DNA of 64,000 nt from Vicingus serpentipes (GTDB lineage: Bacteria > Bacteroidota > Bacteroidia > Flavobacteriales_E > Vicingaceae), in contig NZ_VOOS01000001.1 of NCBI RefSeq assembly GCF_007993035.1, positions 806,001 through 870,000 of the forward strand, written 5' to 3'. Shown here piece by piece: positions 43,480-52,077 of the stretch. Position numbers and translations under genes: made by a program. The number at the start of each line of letters is the position of its first letter. Positions within the stretch are counted from its first letter, which is position 1. Below the pieces are notes generated by a model, which worked only from the letters and a program-made list of their open reading frames with translations, was not told the DNA's origin and made no database searches.

Positions 43480-44064
43480 ATGCGATTATTTAGAATAAGA
43501 AATATTAAAGCTCTAACTGATGCTGAACTGATTACCAACTACAAAAATAAGGGTGATACAGAATTGGTGGGTGAATTATACAAAAGATATTCGCATTTGG
43601 TTTATGGTGTTTGCTTAAAGTATTATAAAAACGAAGATGAAAGTAAAGACGCTGTAATTCAAATATTTGAAAATTTATTAGTCGATTTAAAAAAACACAA
43701 TATCGAAAATTTTAAATCGTGGCTGCATAGCGTAAGTAGAAATCATTGTTTAATGGCTTTACGCAAAAACCAAACTTTACAAAAAAGAGAAAATGAATAT
43801 GAGTATAGTTTAGGCGATAATCATACAGATACATTTGATTTTGAACCTCATGAAAAAGAAATTAAAGAATTACAATTAACTGCTTTAGAACGAGGAATGA
43901 CAACTCTTAAAGAAGAACAACGCATTTGTATTGATTTGTTTTTTTTACAAGAAAAAAAATATGAAGAAGTAGCCGAATTAACTGGCTACACAACAAAACA
44001 AGTAAAAAGTTACATCCAAAATGGAAAACGAAATTTAGCTAATTATATGAATACAATGTTATAA
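43480..44064 (+). CDS. ECF-type RNA polymerase sigma factor
   Basis: 194 residues with the two conserved sigma regions and no region 1 or 3. Region 2 is about 20-90 (ELYKRYSHLVYGVCLKYYKN, EDESKDAVIQIFENLL and FKSWLHSVSRNHCLMALRK). Region 4 is about 132-190 (LKEEQRICIDLFFLQEKKYE, EVAELTGYTTKQVKSYIQNG). It directs RNA polymerase to a set of promoters in response to a signal passed by its anti-sigma factor. That factor is encoded immediately after with a 1-base gap. Confidence 0.93.
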   Translation: MRLFRIRNIKALTDAELITNYKNKGDTELVGELYKRYSHLVYGVCLKYYKNEDESKDAVIQIFENLLVDLKKHNIENFKSWLHSVSRNHCLMALRKNQTLQKRENEYEYSLGDNHTDTFDFEPHEKEIKELQLTALERGMTTLKEEQRICIDLFFLQEKKYEEVAELTGYTTKQVKSYIQNGKRNLANYMNTML

Positions 44065-44065
44065 A

Positions 44066-45313
44066 ATGAAAGAATTACACAACCACATATTTTCGAAAAC
44101 GACTTGCATCTCAAAGGAAACTATGTTGAAGTATATTAACCAACAACTTTCTGAAAAGGAAGAACATTATATACAAAAGCATTTGATTGATTGTGACTTT
44201 TGCTCTGAAGCAATTAAAGGAATGAAATATGCTAATGATTCTTCGGCTTTATTTACTATTGATCATAAAATTGACCAAATTGTTGCGAATAAAAAAACAC
44301 CTATACTTAAAAACTTAATGCTTGCCGCAACTGTTTTAACTATTTTATTTGGAGCTTATTTTTCTTACCTCACTTTTAATAATGTAGTTACCAAAAATGA
44401 ATCTAAAATTTCATTAAACACTGCAAGTCCTAAAACAGAAAATAAAGTAATGGAGGAAACTGTACCTGCTTTTGAGGAGACTGCTGAGCAAGAAGCAGAG
44501 ATAGGTAATTCACAACAAAATAATAATGTTGCTGAACAAACAGAACGAGACCAAACAGAAACAATTGTAGCCACTAAAGAAAATCAAAAAGTAAAAGCAC
44601 TTGAAGTTGATGCCTCTATTACAGAAGGTATAATGGAGAAAGAGGAACCGATGAGTTTTGCAGCTAATGCTGAAGTTATCGATTTGGAAGATGATGTTGA
44701 GATACTAGAAAATGAAATTAGTGATAAGAAAGCAGAAGAAGTTGTTACATTATCAGCTATTGGGAGTACATCAACTCGAGCAGACAATATGCCTTTAAAA
44801 TTAGATAAATCTTATAAAAGTTCTGGCAACAAAAGGCGAGCAAAAGAAAAAACTTCTGCTCCTTCTCCTGTTCCTATTGAAACGGAAAAAGAATTGCTTG
44901 AGGAAAATCGTAATGAAAGTATGGCTGGCGGTTATTTTGATGATAAAAATAAAGATGATTTTGATGCCGAAGTAACAAAAGATGCTATTTCTCAAACAAT
45001 ATCTAGTGCTGATGATTTAGCAACTGATGAATTTAAAGAAAATTTAGATGGTAATGTTTTGGATAAAGGAATAGCACTATTCCAACAAAAGAAATATGAA
45101 GAAGCAATAAAACACTTTAATATAGAATTGTTAACGAAAACAACTCGAAACAAAAGCAAAACACACTGGTATAAAGCTTTATGTTTGATAGAATTAAATA
45201 AAATTGAGGAAGCAAAAGCTAATTTAACTCAAGTTATTAACTATAATGATGAGTTCTTAAATGAAGCAAAAAATAAGTTTACTGAAATAGAAAAAAAGAA
45301 AAAAGCTAGATAA
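44066..45313 (+). CDS. Membrane anti-sigma factor with zinc-finger start and periplasmic TPR
   Basis: 415 residues. Residues 1-55 are a zinc-binding anti-sigma domain with HLIDCDFC (His39, Cys43, Cys46). One span at about 83-104 crosses the inner membrane. The periplasmic part is acidic and low-complexity (110-325), then a TPR-like helical domain (about 330-410, with QKKYEEAIKHFNIEL and LCLIELNKIEEAKANLTQV). It probably holds the ECF sigma inactive until an envelope signal reaches the periplasmic domain. The stop codon lies inside the loop of a terminator hairpin. Confidence 0.85.
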   Translation: MKELHNHIFSKTTCISKETMLKYINQQLSEKEEHYIQKHLIDCDFCSEAIKGMKYANDSSALFTIDHKIDQIVANKKTPILKNLMLAATVLTILFGAYFSYLTFNNVVTKNESKISLNTASPKTENKVMEETVPAFEETAEQEAEIGNSQQNNNVAEQTERDQTETIVATKENQKVKALEVDASITEGIMEKEEPMSFAANAEVIDLEDDVEILENEISDKKAEEVVTLSAIGSTSTRADNMPLKLDKSYKSSGNKRRAKEKTSAPSPVPIETEKELLEENRNESMAGGYFDDKNKDDFDAEVTKDAISQTISSADDLATDEFKENLDGNVLDKGIALFQQKKYEEAIKHFNIELLTKTTRNKSKTHWYKALCLIELNKIEEAKANLTQVINYNDEFLNEAKNKFTEIEKKKKAR

Positions 45314-45333
45314 TGTCTAGCTTTTTTCTTTTT
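45297..45333. terminator. Bidirectional terminator overlapping the anti-sigma stop codon
   Basis: AAAAAAGCTAGA (45299-45310) pairs with TCTAGCTTTTTT (45316-45327) as a 12-bp stem, and the TAA stop sits in the 5-nt loop. A-rich and T-rich flanks let it serve both this gene and the convergent clpX. Confidence 0.85.
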
Positions 45334-45350
45334 AATCTATATTCTTATCA

Positions 45351-46586
45351 CTATGCCACTTTCAATTTCTCCAACTTCGTTTTCTTAAACATTTCTTCAG
45401 CATAGCTTAATGTAATTTTAAACTCTTTCTTGCTATCATCAGAAGGTAAATCGTACATTAAGTCTAACATTATAGCTTCACAAATAGAACGCAATCCTCT
45501 TGCTCCCAATTTATACTCTATTGCTTTATCTACAATAAAATCGAGTACCGCTTTATCAAACGAAAGTTTAACATCGTCCATTTCAAATAAATGAATGTAT
45601 TGTTTAATGATAGAGTTCTTAGGCTCTGTTAAAATTCTTCTTAATGCTGTTCTATCTAATGGGTTTAGGTATGAAAGAATAGGTAAACGACCAATCAATT
45701 CAGGTATTAAACCAAACGATTTTACATCTTGAGGAGTAATGTATTGTAATAAATTATCTTCATCGTAAACTTCACTATCACTCTTCTTAAAACCAATAGC
45801 TTGAGTTTGCAATCTATTTGCTATTTTTCGTGTAATACCATCAAAAGCACCACCGCAAATAAATAAAATGTTTTTTGTTTCAATAGCAATCAATTTTTGT
45901 TCTGGGTGTTTTCTTCCTCCTTGTGGTGGTACATTTACTACCGAACCTTCTAATAGTTTTAATAAAGCTTGTTGAACTCCTTCTCCAGATACATCTCTAG
46001 TTATTGAGGCATTATCACTTTTACGAGCAATTTTATCAATTTCATCAATAAAAACAATTCCTCTTTGTGCAGCCTCAACGTCATAATCAGATGCTTGTAA
46101 CAATCTTGATAGGATACTTTCAACATCCTCACCTACATATCCTGCTTCAGTTAAAATTGTAGCATCAGCAATGCAGAATGGAACATTTAATTGTTTTGCA
46201 ATAGTTTTGGCTAACAAGGTTTTTCCTGTCCCAGTTTCACCAACTAATAAAATATTCGATTTATCAAGCTCAATATCATCTTTGATTTCAATACCAATTT
46301 GGCTTAACCTTTTGTAATGATTATAAACAGCAACAGAAAGAACTTTCTTTGCATCATCTTGACCAATCACGTATTCATCTAGAGAAGCTTTTATTTCTTT
46401 AGGTTTAAGCAACTTTAATTGCGTTGCAAAATCCTTAGCTGATTTCCCAGAAACCTCTTCTTTTACAATATTTTGTGCTTGTGATATACAATGATTACAG
46501 ATATGACCAGTTACACCGGCAATCATAACATCAACTTCGTTTTTTGAACGACCACAAAACGAACATTTTACTTGCTCTTTTTCCAT
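45351..46586 (-). CDS. clpX: ATP-dependent Clp protease ATP-binding subunit ClpX
   Basis: 411 residues. The N-terminal zinc-binding domain has Cys8, Cys11, Cys30 and Cys33. The AAA+ core has Walker A GETGTGKT near 116, Walker B IVFIDEID and the pore loop GYVGEDVE, plus sensor residues in LIGRLPIL and GARGLRSI. The LGF-type ClpP-contact loop is present as an FGLIPE-region variant, so I leave that contact uncertain. ClpX unfolds tagged cytoplasmic proteins and feeds them to ClpP. No clpP is adjacent. It lies downstream of carA on the same strand. Confidence 0.97.
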   Translation of the reverse strand: MEKEQVKCSFCGRSKNEVDVMIAGVTGHICNHCISQAQNIVKEEVSGKSAKDFATQLKLLKPKEIKASLDEYVIGQDDAKKVLSVAVYNHYKRLSQIGIEIKDDIELDKSNILLVGETGTGKTLLAKTIAKQLNVPFCIADATILTEAGYVGEDVESILSRLLQASDYDVEAAQRGIVFIDEIDKIARKSDNASITRDVSGEGVQQALLKLLEGSVVNVPPQGGRKHPEQKLIAIETKNILFICGGAFDGITRKIANRLQTQAIGFKKSDSEVYDEDNLLQYITPQDVKSFGLIPELIGRLPILSYLNPLDRTALRRILTEPKNSIIKQYIHLFEMDDVKLSFDKAVLDFIVDKAIEYKLGARGLRSICEAIMLDLMYDLPSDDSKKEFKITLSYAEEMFKKTKLEKLKVA

Positions 46587-46590
46587 GTTT

Positions 46591-46598
46591 CAAATTTA
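46591..46598 (-). promoter_or_regulatory. Candidate -7 box for clpX
   Basis: TAAATTTG on the minus strand is an exact TAnnTTTG match only 4 bases before the clpX ATG. If used, the transcript would be leaderless or nearly so. No -33 box is clear. Confidence 0.35.
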
Positions 46599-46662
46599 CA
46601 AAAAAGGGTTTGACGATAAATTATTATCGTTTTTTGAATTTAATAATTAAAAAAGAACCTTT

Positions 46663-47781
46663 TTAGGCAATAATTTTACTCTTGCTTTTAACAATATTTG
46701 CTACAAAATTGTCAAACAAATATCTAGAATCGTGAGGCCCTGGTGAAGCTTCAGGGTGATATTGAACTGAAAATACAGCTCTATCATTAAACCTTAAACC
46801 AGCAAGTGTATTATCATTAAGATGCTTATGTGTAACAGTTATATTACTATCATTTTCTGCAGCATCCATATTTACAACAAAACCGTGATTTTGAGAAGTA
46901 ATCTCTCCTTTTCCTGTTTCTACATTTATTACAGGATGATTACAACCTCTATGCCCATTAAACATTTTAGAAGTTGTTAAACCTGCAGATAAAGCCAAAA
47001 TCTGATGTCCTAAACAAATACCAAATACAGGTAACCCTGCAGCTGAAATTTGTTTCACTGTTGCTATTTGCTTAGTCATAACAGAAGGATCTCCAGGTCC
47101 ATTAGATAACATAAATCCGTCAGGATTCCAACTCATAATTTCTTCAAAAGTAGCATCCATTGGAAATACTTTTAAATAACAATCACGTTCAGCCAAACAT
47201 CTTAATATATTTTTCTTTACTCCAAAATCTAATACAGCAACTTTATTTGAAGCACTCTCTTCACCATAATAATAAGTATCTTTTGTACAAACCTTAGAAG
47301 AAAGCTCTAAACCTTCCATTGATGGTACTTCTTTCAATTGACTTTTTAATTCTTCAATTGACATGTTTTCAGAAGAGATAATTGCATTCATTGCACCTTT
47401 ATCTCGAATATAACGAACTAAAGCACGTGTATCTACATCTGATATCGCTACAATCTTTTGACTCTCAAAATATTCTTGTAAAGAAGATGTTGCTGCAGCT
47501 CTCGAATACATATCCGAAAACTTTTTACAAACTAATCCAGAAATATTAACTTGATCAGATTCTACTTCCTTATCAGAAACACCATAATTACCAATATGAG
47601 AAGTCGTTGCAACTAAAATTTGTCCGTAATATGATGGATCAGTAAAAATCTCTTGATAACCAGTCATACCTGTATTAAAGCATATTTCTCCAGTTGTAGT
47701 TCCAATAAATCCAGCAGCTTTGCCTTCAAAAATAGTCCCGTCTTCTAATAATAAAATTGCTTTATTTGATGTATTTTCCAT
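46663..47781 (-). CDS. carA: Carbamoyl-phosphate synthase small (glutaminase) subunit
   Basis: 372 residues. The N-terminal CPSase_sm_chain domain (about 8-135, with FNTGMTGYQEIFTDPSY and SGLVCKKFSD) is followed by a class I glutamine amidotransferase. The nucleophile is Cys256 in FGICLGHQ and His342/Glu344 are in YHPEASPGPHD. CarA frees ammonia from glutamine for CarB, which makes carbamoyl phosphate for pyrimidines and arginine. It follows rplQ on the same strand, separated by a strong terminator 25 bases before its ATG. No carB is nearby. Confidence 0.97.
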   Translation of the reverse strand: MENTSNKAILLLEDGTIFEGKAAGFIGTTTGEICFNTGMTGYQEIFTDPSYYGQILVATTSHIGNYGVSDKEVESDQVNISGLVCKKFSDMYSRAAATSSLQEYFESQKIVAISDVDTRALVRYIRDKGAMNAIISSENMSIEELKSQLKEVPSMEGLELSSKVCTKDTYYYGEESASNKVAVLDFGVKKNILRCLAERDCYLKVFPMDATFEEIMSWNPDGFMLSNGPGDPSVMTKQIATVKQISAAGLPVFGICLGHQILALSAGLTTSKMFNGHRGCNHPVINVETGKGEITSQNHGFVVNMDAAENDSNITVTHKHLNDNTLAGLRFNDRAVFSVQYHPEASPGPHDSRYLFDNFVANIVKSKSKIIA

Positions 47782-47806
47782 AGGTTATTACGATATATTG
47801 TTGCAT

Positions 47807-47844
47807 AAAAAAAAGGATAAAGCAAAAATACTTTATCCTTTTTT
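47807..47844 (-). terminator. Terminator of the ribosomal cluster, just before carA
   Basis: GGATAAAG (47815-47822) pairs with CTTTATCC (47831-47838), extended by A-T pairs. Read on the minus strand, eight T's follow. It lies 27 bases after the rplQ stop and 25 bases before the carA ATG. Confidence 0.88.
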
Positions 47845-47871
47845 AATTATCTAAAAATTAAACTTCAAATC

Positions 47872-48408
47872 TTAATCTTTTTTCTCCTCTTCGTTTCCTT
47901 CTTCTTTTTTCGTTTCAGTTTTATTTTCTGGAGCAGCTTCTGCTTTAGTTTCTTCAACTACTTCTGCAGTAGTTTCAGTAGTAGCTTTTTTAGCGCTACC
48001 TCTTCTTCTTCTCGATCCAGATTTAGATTTAGTTTCTTTCAACATGTTATCGTTGTAATCAACTAACTCAATCATACACATTTCAGCGTTATCTCCAAGT
48101 CTAAATCCAGTCTTTAAAATTCTAGTATATCCTCCTGGTCTATCAGCTACTTTAACAGCAATGTCTCTGAATAATTCAGTAACAGCTTCTTTTTGTTTTA
48201 AGTAACTAAATACAACTCTTCTAGAGTGAGTAGAATCTGTTTTAGATTTAGTAATTAATGGTTCAACATATTTCTTTAAAGCTTTTGCTTTAGCAACAGT
48301 TGTATTAATTTTTTTATGCTCTATTAATGAGCAAGCCATGTTAGAAAGCATTGCTTTTCTGTGACCAGCTTGTCTACCTAAATGGTTAAATTTCTTTCCG
48401 TGTCTCAT
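47872..48408 (-). CDS. rplQ: 50S ribosomal protein L17
   Basis: 178 residues. The first 120 are the standard L17 fold ([20 protein letters not shown] and [21 protein letters not shown]). The last 55 are an Ala/Glu/Lys-rich tail, absent from the 127-residue E. coli protein but usual in Bacteroidota. L17 binds 23S rRNA near the exit tunnel. It is the last gene of the ribosomal cluster, 4 bases after rpoA, with a terminator after it. Confidence 0.97.
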   Translation of the reverse strand: MRHGKKFNHLGRQAGHRKAMLSNMACSLIEHKKINTTVAKAKALKKYVEPLITKSKTDSTHSRRVVFSYLKQKEAVTELFRDIAVKVADRPGGYTRILKTGFRLGDNAEMCMIELVDYNDNMLKETKSKSGSRRRRGSAKKATTETTAEVVEETKAEAAPENKTETKKEEGNEEEKKD

Positions 48409-48412
48409 TTCT

Positions 48413-49405
48413 TTACTCCTTATCTAATTTGTAAGCAGCAACATTCATTCCGAATGTTAATCCTTTGTTTTCAACTAATTCGTCTAACTCAGTTAAAGAC
48501 TTTTTACCAAAGTTTCTGAATTTTAATAAATCGTTTTTATTGAATTGAACTAAATCTCCTAATGTATCAACATCTGCAGCTTTAAGACAGTTTAACGCTC
48601 TAACTGATAAATCCATATCAATTAATTTCGTTTTTAACAATTGTCTCATGTGCAATGAATCTTCATCAAATTCTTCTACAGAAGATTTTTCTTCAGTATC
48701 CAATGTAATTCTTTCATCAGAAAACAACATGAAGTGGTGAATTAAAATCTTAGCCGCTTCTTTTAATGCTTCTTTAGGATGAATAGAACCATCAGTAGTA
48801 ATTTCAAAAACTAATTTTTCGTAATCTGTTTTTTGACCAACTCTATAGTTTTCAATATTGTACTTAACATTTTTTATTGGTGTATGAATAGAATCAATTG
48901 CAACAACACCAATTGATGATTCACCTGAAACATTATCTTCCGAAGGAACATAACCTCTACCTTTAGAAATTGTAACTTCTAACTGTAGTTTAACAGACGA
49001 TTCCATGTTACAAATAACATGATCAGTATTCAATACCTGAAAACCAGATGTAAATTTACCGATATCCCCAGCAGTCAATTTATCTTGACCACCAACAGTA
49101 ACAATAACTTTTTCATTATCTGTATCTTCTATTTGTTGCTTAAATCTAACTTGCTTTAAGTTTAATATGATTTGAGTAACATCTTCAACCACACCTTTTA
49201 TAGTAGAAAATTCATGATCTACTCCTTCTATTTTTACTGATGTTACAGCAAAACCTTCAAGAGAATTTAATAATACTCTTCTTAAAGCATTTCCTATTGT
49301 AATACCATAACCAGGCTCTAACGGACGAAACTCAAATGTTCCGAAGAAATCGTCAGAGTTAATCATGATAACTTTATCTGGTTTTTGGAAATCTAAAATT
49401 GCCAT
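48413..49405 (-). CDS. rpoA: DNA-directed RNA polymerase alpha subunit
   Basis: 330 residues. The N-terminal assembly domain ([20 protein letters not shown]) dimerises and recruits beta and beta'. The C-terminal domain (about 250-320, with [20 protein letters not shown] and [16 protein letters not shown]) contacts upstream DNA and activators. Position between rpsD and rplQ is the standard alpha operon order. Confidence 0.98.
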   Translation of the reverse strand: MAILDFQKPDKVIMINSDDFFGTFEFRPLEPGYGITIGNALRRVLLNSLEGFAVTSVKIEGVDHEFSTIKGVVEDVTQIILNLKQVRFKQQIEDTDNEKVIVTVGGQDKLTAGDIGKFTSGFQVLNTDHVICNMESSVKLQLEVTISKGRGYVPSEDNVSGESSIGVVAIDSIHTPIKNVKYNIENYRVGQKTDYEKLVFEITTDGSIHPKEALKEAAKILIHHFMLFSDERITLDTEEKSSVEEFDEDSLHMRQLLKTKLIDMDLSVRALNCLKAADVDTLGDLVQFNKNDLLKFRNFGKKSLTELDELVENKGLTFGMNVAAYKLDKE

Positions 49406-49423
49406 AGTTTTTTTTGTTAAAAA

Positions 49424-50029
49424 TTATTTAGAGTAAAGCTCTACTATTAATTGTTCTTTAATATTCTCTGGAATTTGTGCTCTTTCAGGAGATTTAATAA
49501 ATCTACCTGTCATTAAGTGTGCATCCCAATCTAGCCATTCAACTTTAACAGGGTTAGCTGATAAAGAAGATGAAATAGCTTCTAAAGATTTAGATTTTTC
49601 ACGAACTCCAATTACATCACCTTCATTAACTGCGTAAGATGGTATATTAACTAATTTACCATTAACAGTAATATGTCTGTGACCTACTAATTGTCTAGCA
49701 CCTCTTCTTGATGGAGAAATACCTAAACGATAAACAACATTATCTAAACGAGATTCACAAAGTGATAATAAATTTTCACCTGTTATACCTTTAGCTCTAG
49801 ATGCTTTAGTAAATAAATTAGAAAATTGTTTTTCTAAAATACCGTAAGTATATTTTGCTTTTTGTTTTTCAGCTAATTGAATAGCGTATTCTGATTGCTT
49901 ACCTCTTCTTTTATTTGGACCATGTTGTCCAGGAGGGTAATTCTTTTTTTCTAACGCTTTATCAGGGCCAAAAATAGGCTCTCTGAATTTTCTAGCGATT
50001 TTTGACTTAGGACCTGTGTATCTTGCCAT
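49424..50029 (-). CDS. rpsD: 30S ribosomal protein S4
   Basis: 201 residues with an N-terminal helical domain and the S4 RNA-binding module ([29 protein letters not shown]). It starts 16S rRNA folding and, in many bacteria, represses its own operon. The zinc-binding cysteines of some S4 forms are absent. An 84-bp gap, the widest in the cluster, precedes it. Confidence 0.98.
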   Translation of the reverse strand: MARYTGPKSKIARKFREPIFGPDKALEKKNYPPGQHGPNKRRGKQSEYAIQLAEKQKAKYTYGILEKQFSNLFTKASRAKGITGENLLSLCESRLDNVVYRLGISPSRRGARQLVGHRHITVNGKLVNIPSYAVNEGDVIGVREKSKSLEAISSSLSANPVKVEWLDWDAHLMTGRFIKSPERAQIPENIKEQLIVELYSK

Positions 50030-50113
50030 TGTAAATTATTTATGAAAGAAAAATTATGAATTAAGGTCAGTATCCTTCGATAACTTAAATTCCTTTCGAT
50101 TTATATTAATTGA
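50030..50113 (-). promoter_or_regulatory. Candidate rpsD leader region
   Basis: The 84-bp gap between rpsK and rpsD is the largest in the tightly packed cluster. It contains two similar words on the minus strand, ATCGAAAGGA and ATCGAAGGATA, separated by about 10 bases. This suggests a structured leader, for example of the S4-Bacteroidia type, but I have not folded it. Confidence 0.35.
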
Positions 50114-50500
50114 TTATACTCTTCTTCTTTTTGGAGGACGACATCCATTGTGTGGAAGTGGAGTTGTATCAACAATTTCAGTAACAATAATTCCACTATT
50201 GTGAATTGTTCTGATTGCTGATTCTCTACCTGCTCCAGGTCCTTTTACAAAAACTTTAACTTTTCTTAATCCGTTTTCGTATGCTTCTTTAGAACAATCT
50301 GCTGCTGCTAATTGAGCAGCATAAGGAGTATTCTTTTTAGAACCTCTAAATCCCATTTTACCTGCAGAAGACCAAGAAATAACTTGGCCATTATTATTAG
50401 TTAAACTAATAATAATATTATTAAAAGAGGCATGAATGTGAGCTTGTCCGTAAGCTTCTACGTTAACCTTCTTTTTCTTCTTTACGTTTGTTTTTGCCAT
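50114..50500 (-). CDS. rpsK: 30S ribosomal protein S11
   Basis: 128 residues. It shows the S11 core with [18 protein letters not shown] and the C-terminal [13 protein letters not shown] that touches the mRNA exit side of the platform. The basic KKKKK start is typical of Bacteroidota. It lies 17 bases after rpsM. Confidence 0.98.
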   Translation of the reverse strand: MAKTNVKKKKKVNVEAYGQAHIHASFNNIIISLTNNNGQVISWSSAGKMGFRGSKKNTPYAAQLAAADCSKEAYENGLRKVKVFVKGPGAGRESAIRTIHNSGIIVTEIVDTTPLPHNGCRPPKRRRV

Positions 50501-50517
50501 TGTATAAAGCTTATTTA

Positions 50518-50895
50518 TTATTTAGTTGCTTTTTTCTTATTTGCAACAGTTTTCTTTTTACCTTTTCTAGTTCTTGAGTTATTTTTAGTACGTTGACCTC
50601 TTAAAGGCAACCCTGCTCTATGGCGAATTCCTCTTTGACAACCTATATCCATTAAACGTTTAATGTTTAATTGAACTTCAGATCTTAAAGCTCCTTCAAT
50701 TTTAAACTCATCAGTTAAAATCTGTCTGATTTTACCTAAATCATCATCATCCCAGTCTTGAACTTTTTTATTTTCATCAATACCAGCTTGATTTAATATC
50801 TTTGTAGCCGAAGACCTTCCAATACCAAATATGTATGTAAGACCTATTACGCCTCTTTTGTTTTTTGGTAAATCTATACCTGCAATTCTTGCCAT
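50518..50895 (-). CDS. rpsM: 30S ribosomal protein S13
   Basis: 125 residues. The N-terminal [20 protein letters not shown] and helix-two-turn-helix [11 protein letters not shown] are followed by the C-terminal [20 protein letters not shown]. The tail reaches the P-site tRNA in the head of the 30S subunit. It lies 16 bases after rpmJ. Confidence 0.98.
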   Translation of the reverse strand: MARIAGIDLPKNKRGVIGLTYIFGIGRSSATKILNQAGIDENKKVQDWDDDDLGKIRQILTDEFKIEGALRSEVQLNIKRLMDIGCQRGIRHRAGLPLRGQRTKNNSRTRKGKKKTVANKKKATK

Positions 50896-50911
50896 AATAA
50901 CTAGTTATATA

Positions 50912-51028
50912 TTATCCTTGTCTTTGTTTAAACTTAGGGTTCTTTTTATTAATAACGTATAAACGTCCTTTACGTCTAACTATCTTACAGTCAGCACTTC
51001 TTTTTTTAACTGATGCTCTTACTTTCAT
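50912..51028 (-). CDS. rpmJ: 50S ribosomal protein L36
   Basis: 38 residues, ATG at 51028 and TAA at 50912-50914. It begins [20 protein letters not shown] and ends KFKQRQG. Only one cysteine (Cys14) of the zinc ribbon remains, so this is the zinc-free form, as is usual in Bacteroidota. It sits between infA and rpsM in the standard place. Confidence 0.95.
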   Translation of the reverse strand: MKVRASVKKRSADCKIVRRKGRLYVINKKNPKFKQRQG

Positions 51029-51060
51029 CTTTCAATTTTTTTTACCTGTTGGCAATTTAT

Positions 51061-51279
51061 TTACTTATACCTAAAAGATATTCTCCCTTTTGTTAAATCG
51101 TAAGGGGACATCTCAACTTTTACTTTATCTCCTGGCAAAATTCTTATATAGTGCATCCTCATCTTTCCAGAAATATGAGCTGTAATTACATGCCCGTTTT
51201 CTAATTCTACCCTAAACATTGCATTACTCAATGCTTCTATTATCGTTCCATCTTGCTCTATAGATGCTTGTTTTGCCAT
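51061..51279 (-). CDS. infA: Translation initiation factor IF-1
   Basis: 72 residues, a single OB fold with [20 protein letters not shown] and [21 protein letters not shown]-1 occupies the ribosomal A site during initiation. Its ATG directly follows the map stop with no gap. Confidence 0.98.
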   Translation of the reverse strand: MAKQASIEQDGTIIEALSNAMFRVELENGHVITAHISGKMRMHYIRILPGDKVKVEMSPYDLTKGRISFRYK

Positions 51280-52065
51280 TTAATTTTTATTTTTTAATAC
51301 TTCTTCTATAAACTCATGCGTTGATAAAACTTCAGCTTTTCCTTTTCTAATTGCAATATCGTGTTCAAAATGTGCAGATGGTTTTCTATCTTTTGTTACA
51401 ATAGTCCATCCATCTTTATCTTGTATCACATTTTTAACCCCCATATTAATCATAGGTTCAATTGCAATAACCATCCCTTCTTTTAATGTTAATCCATTTC
51501 CTCTTCTACCATAATTTGGAACTTCAGGTGCTTCATGTAAGTTCTTTCCTAAACCATGACCTACTAACTCTCTTACAACACCATATCCATTTTCTTCTGC
51601 ATAACTCTGAACAGCATATCCAATATCACCAATTCTGTTACCAGCAATTGCTACTTCAATAGCTCTTCTTAAACATTCTTTAGTTACCTCTAATAGTTTT
51701 TTAACCTCTGGGTTAACATTACCTACTTCAAATGTATAAGCAACATCACCATAAAAATCATTCATCAATACTCCACAATCTACTGAAATAATATCTCCAT
51801 CTTGCAATGGTTTATTATTAGGTATTCCATGAACTACAGCTTCATTAAGAGATGTACATAACGTATTAGGAAAATCGTACATTCCTTTAAATCCAGGAAT
51901 AGCACCATTGTCTCTAATAAATTCTTCAGCGATTTTATCCATCTGAAGCGTAGTAACACCTGGTTTAACTATCTTAGCAACTTCTGCTAAAGTTTTTCCA
52001 ACAAGCAAAGAACTCTGTCTAATTAATTCAATCTCCTCATCCGTCTTATAAATAATCTTACTCAT
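51280..52065 (-). CDS. map: Methionine aminopeptidase, type I
   Basis: 261 residues with the pita-bread fold. Metal ligands are visible in SVDCGVLMNDFYGDVAYTF (two Asp), VGHGLGKNLHE (His), AIEPM (Glu) and HFEHDI (Glu). It removes the starting methionine from new proteins on the ribosome. It lies between secY (12 bases) and infA (0 bases). Confidence 0.98.
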   Translation of the reverse strand: MSKIIYKTDEEIELIRQSSLLVGKTLAEVAKIVKPGVTTLQMDKIAEEFIRDNGAIPGFKGMYDFPNTLCTSLNEAVVHGIPNNKPLQDGDIISVDCGVLMNDFYGDVAYTFEVGNVNPEVKKLLEVTKECLRRAIEVAIAGNRIGDIGYAVQSYAEENGYGVVRELVGHGLGKNLHEAPEVPNYGRRGNGLTLKEGMVIAIEPMINMGVKNVIQDKDGWTIVTKDRKPSAHFEHDIAIRKGKAEVLSTHEFIEEVLKNKN

Positions 52066-52077
52066 AATACAAGTAAA

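Noticed and set aside
46613-46630. ACGATAA/TTATCGT hairpin between carA and clpX as a carA terminator
   Set aside because: Read on the minus strand, the T-run does not follow the stem directly and the stem is only 7 weak base pairs.
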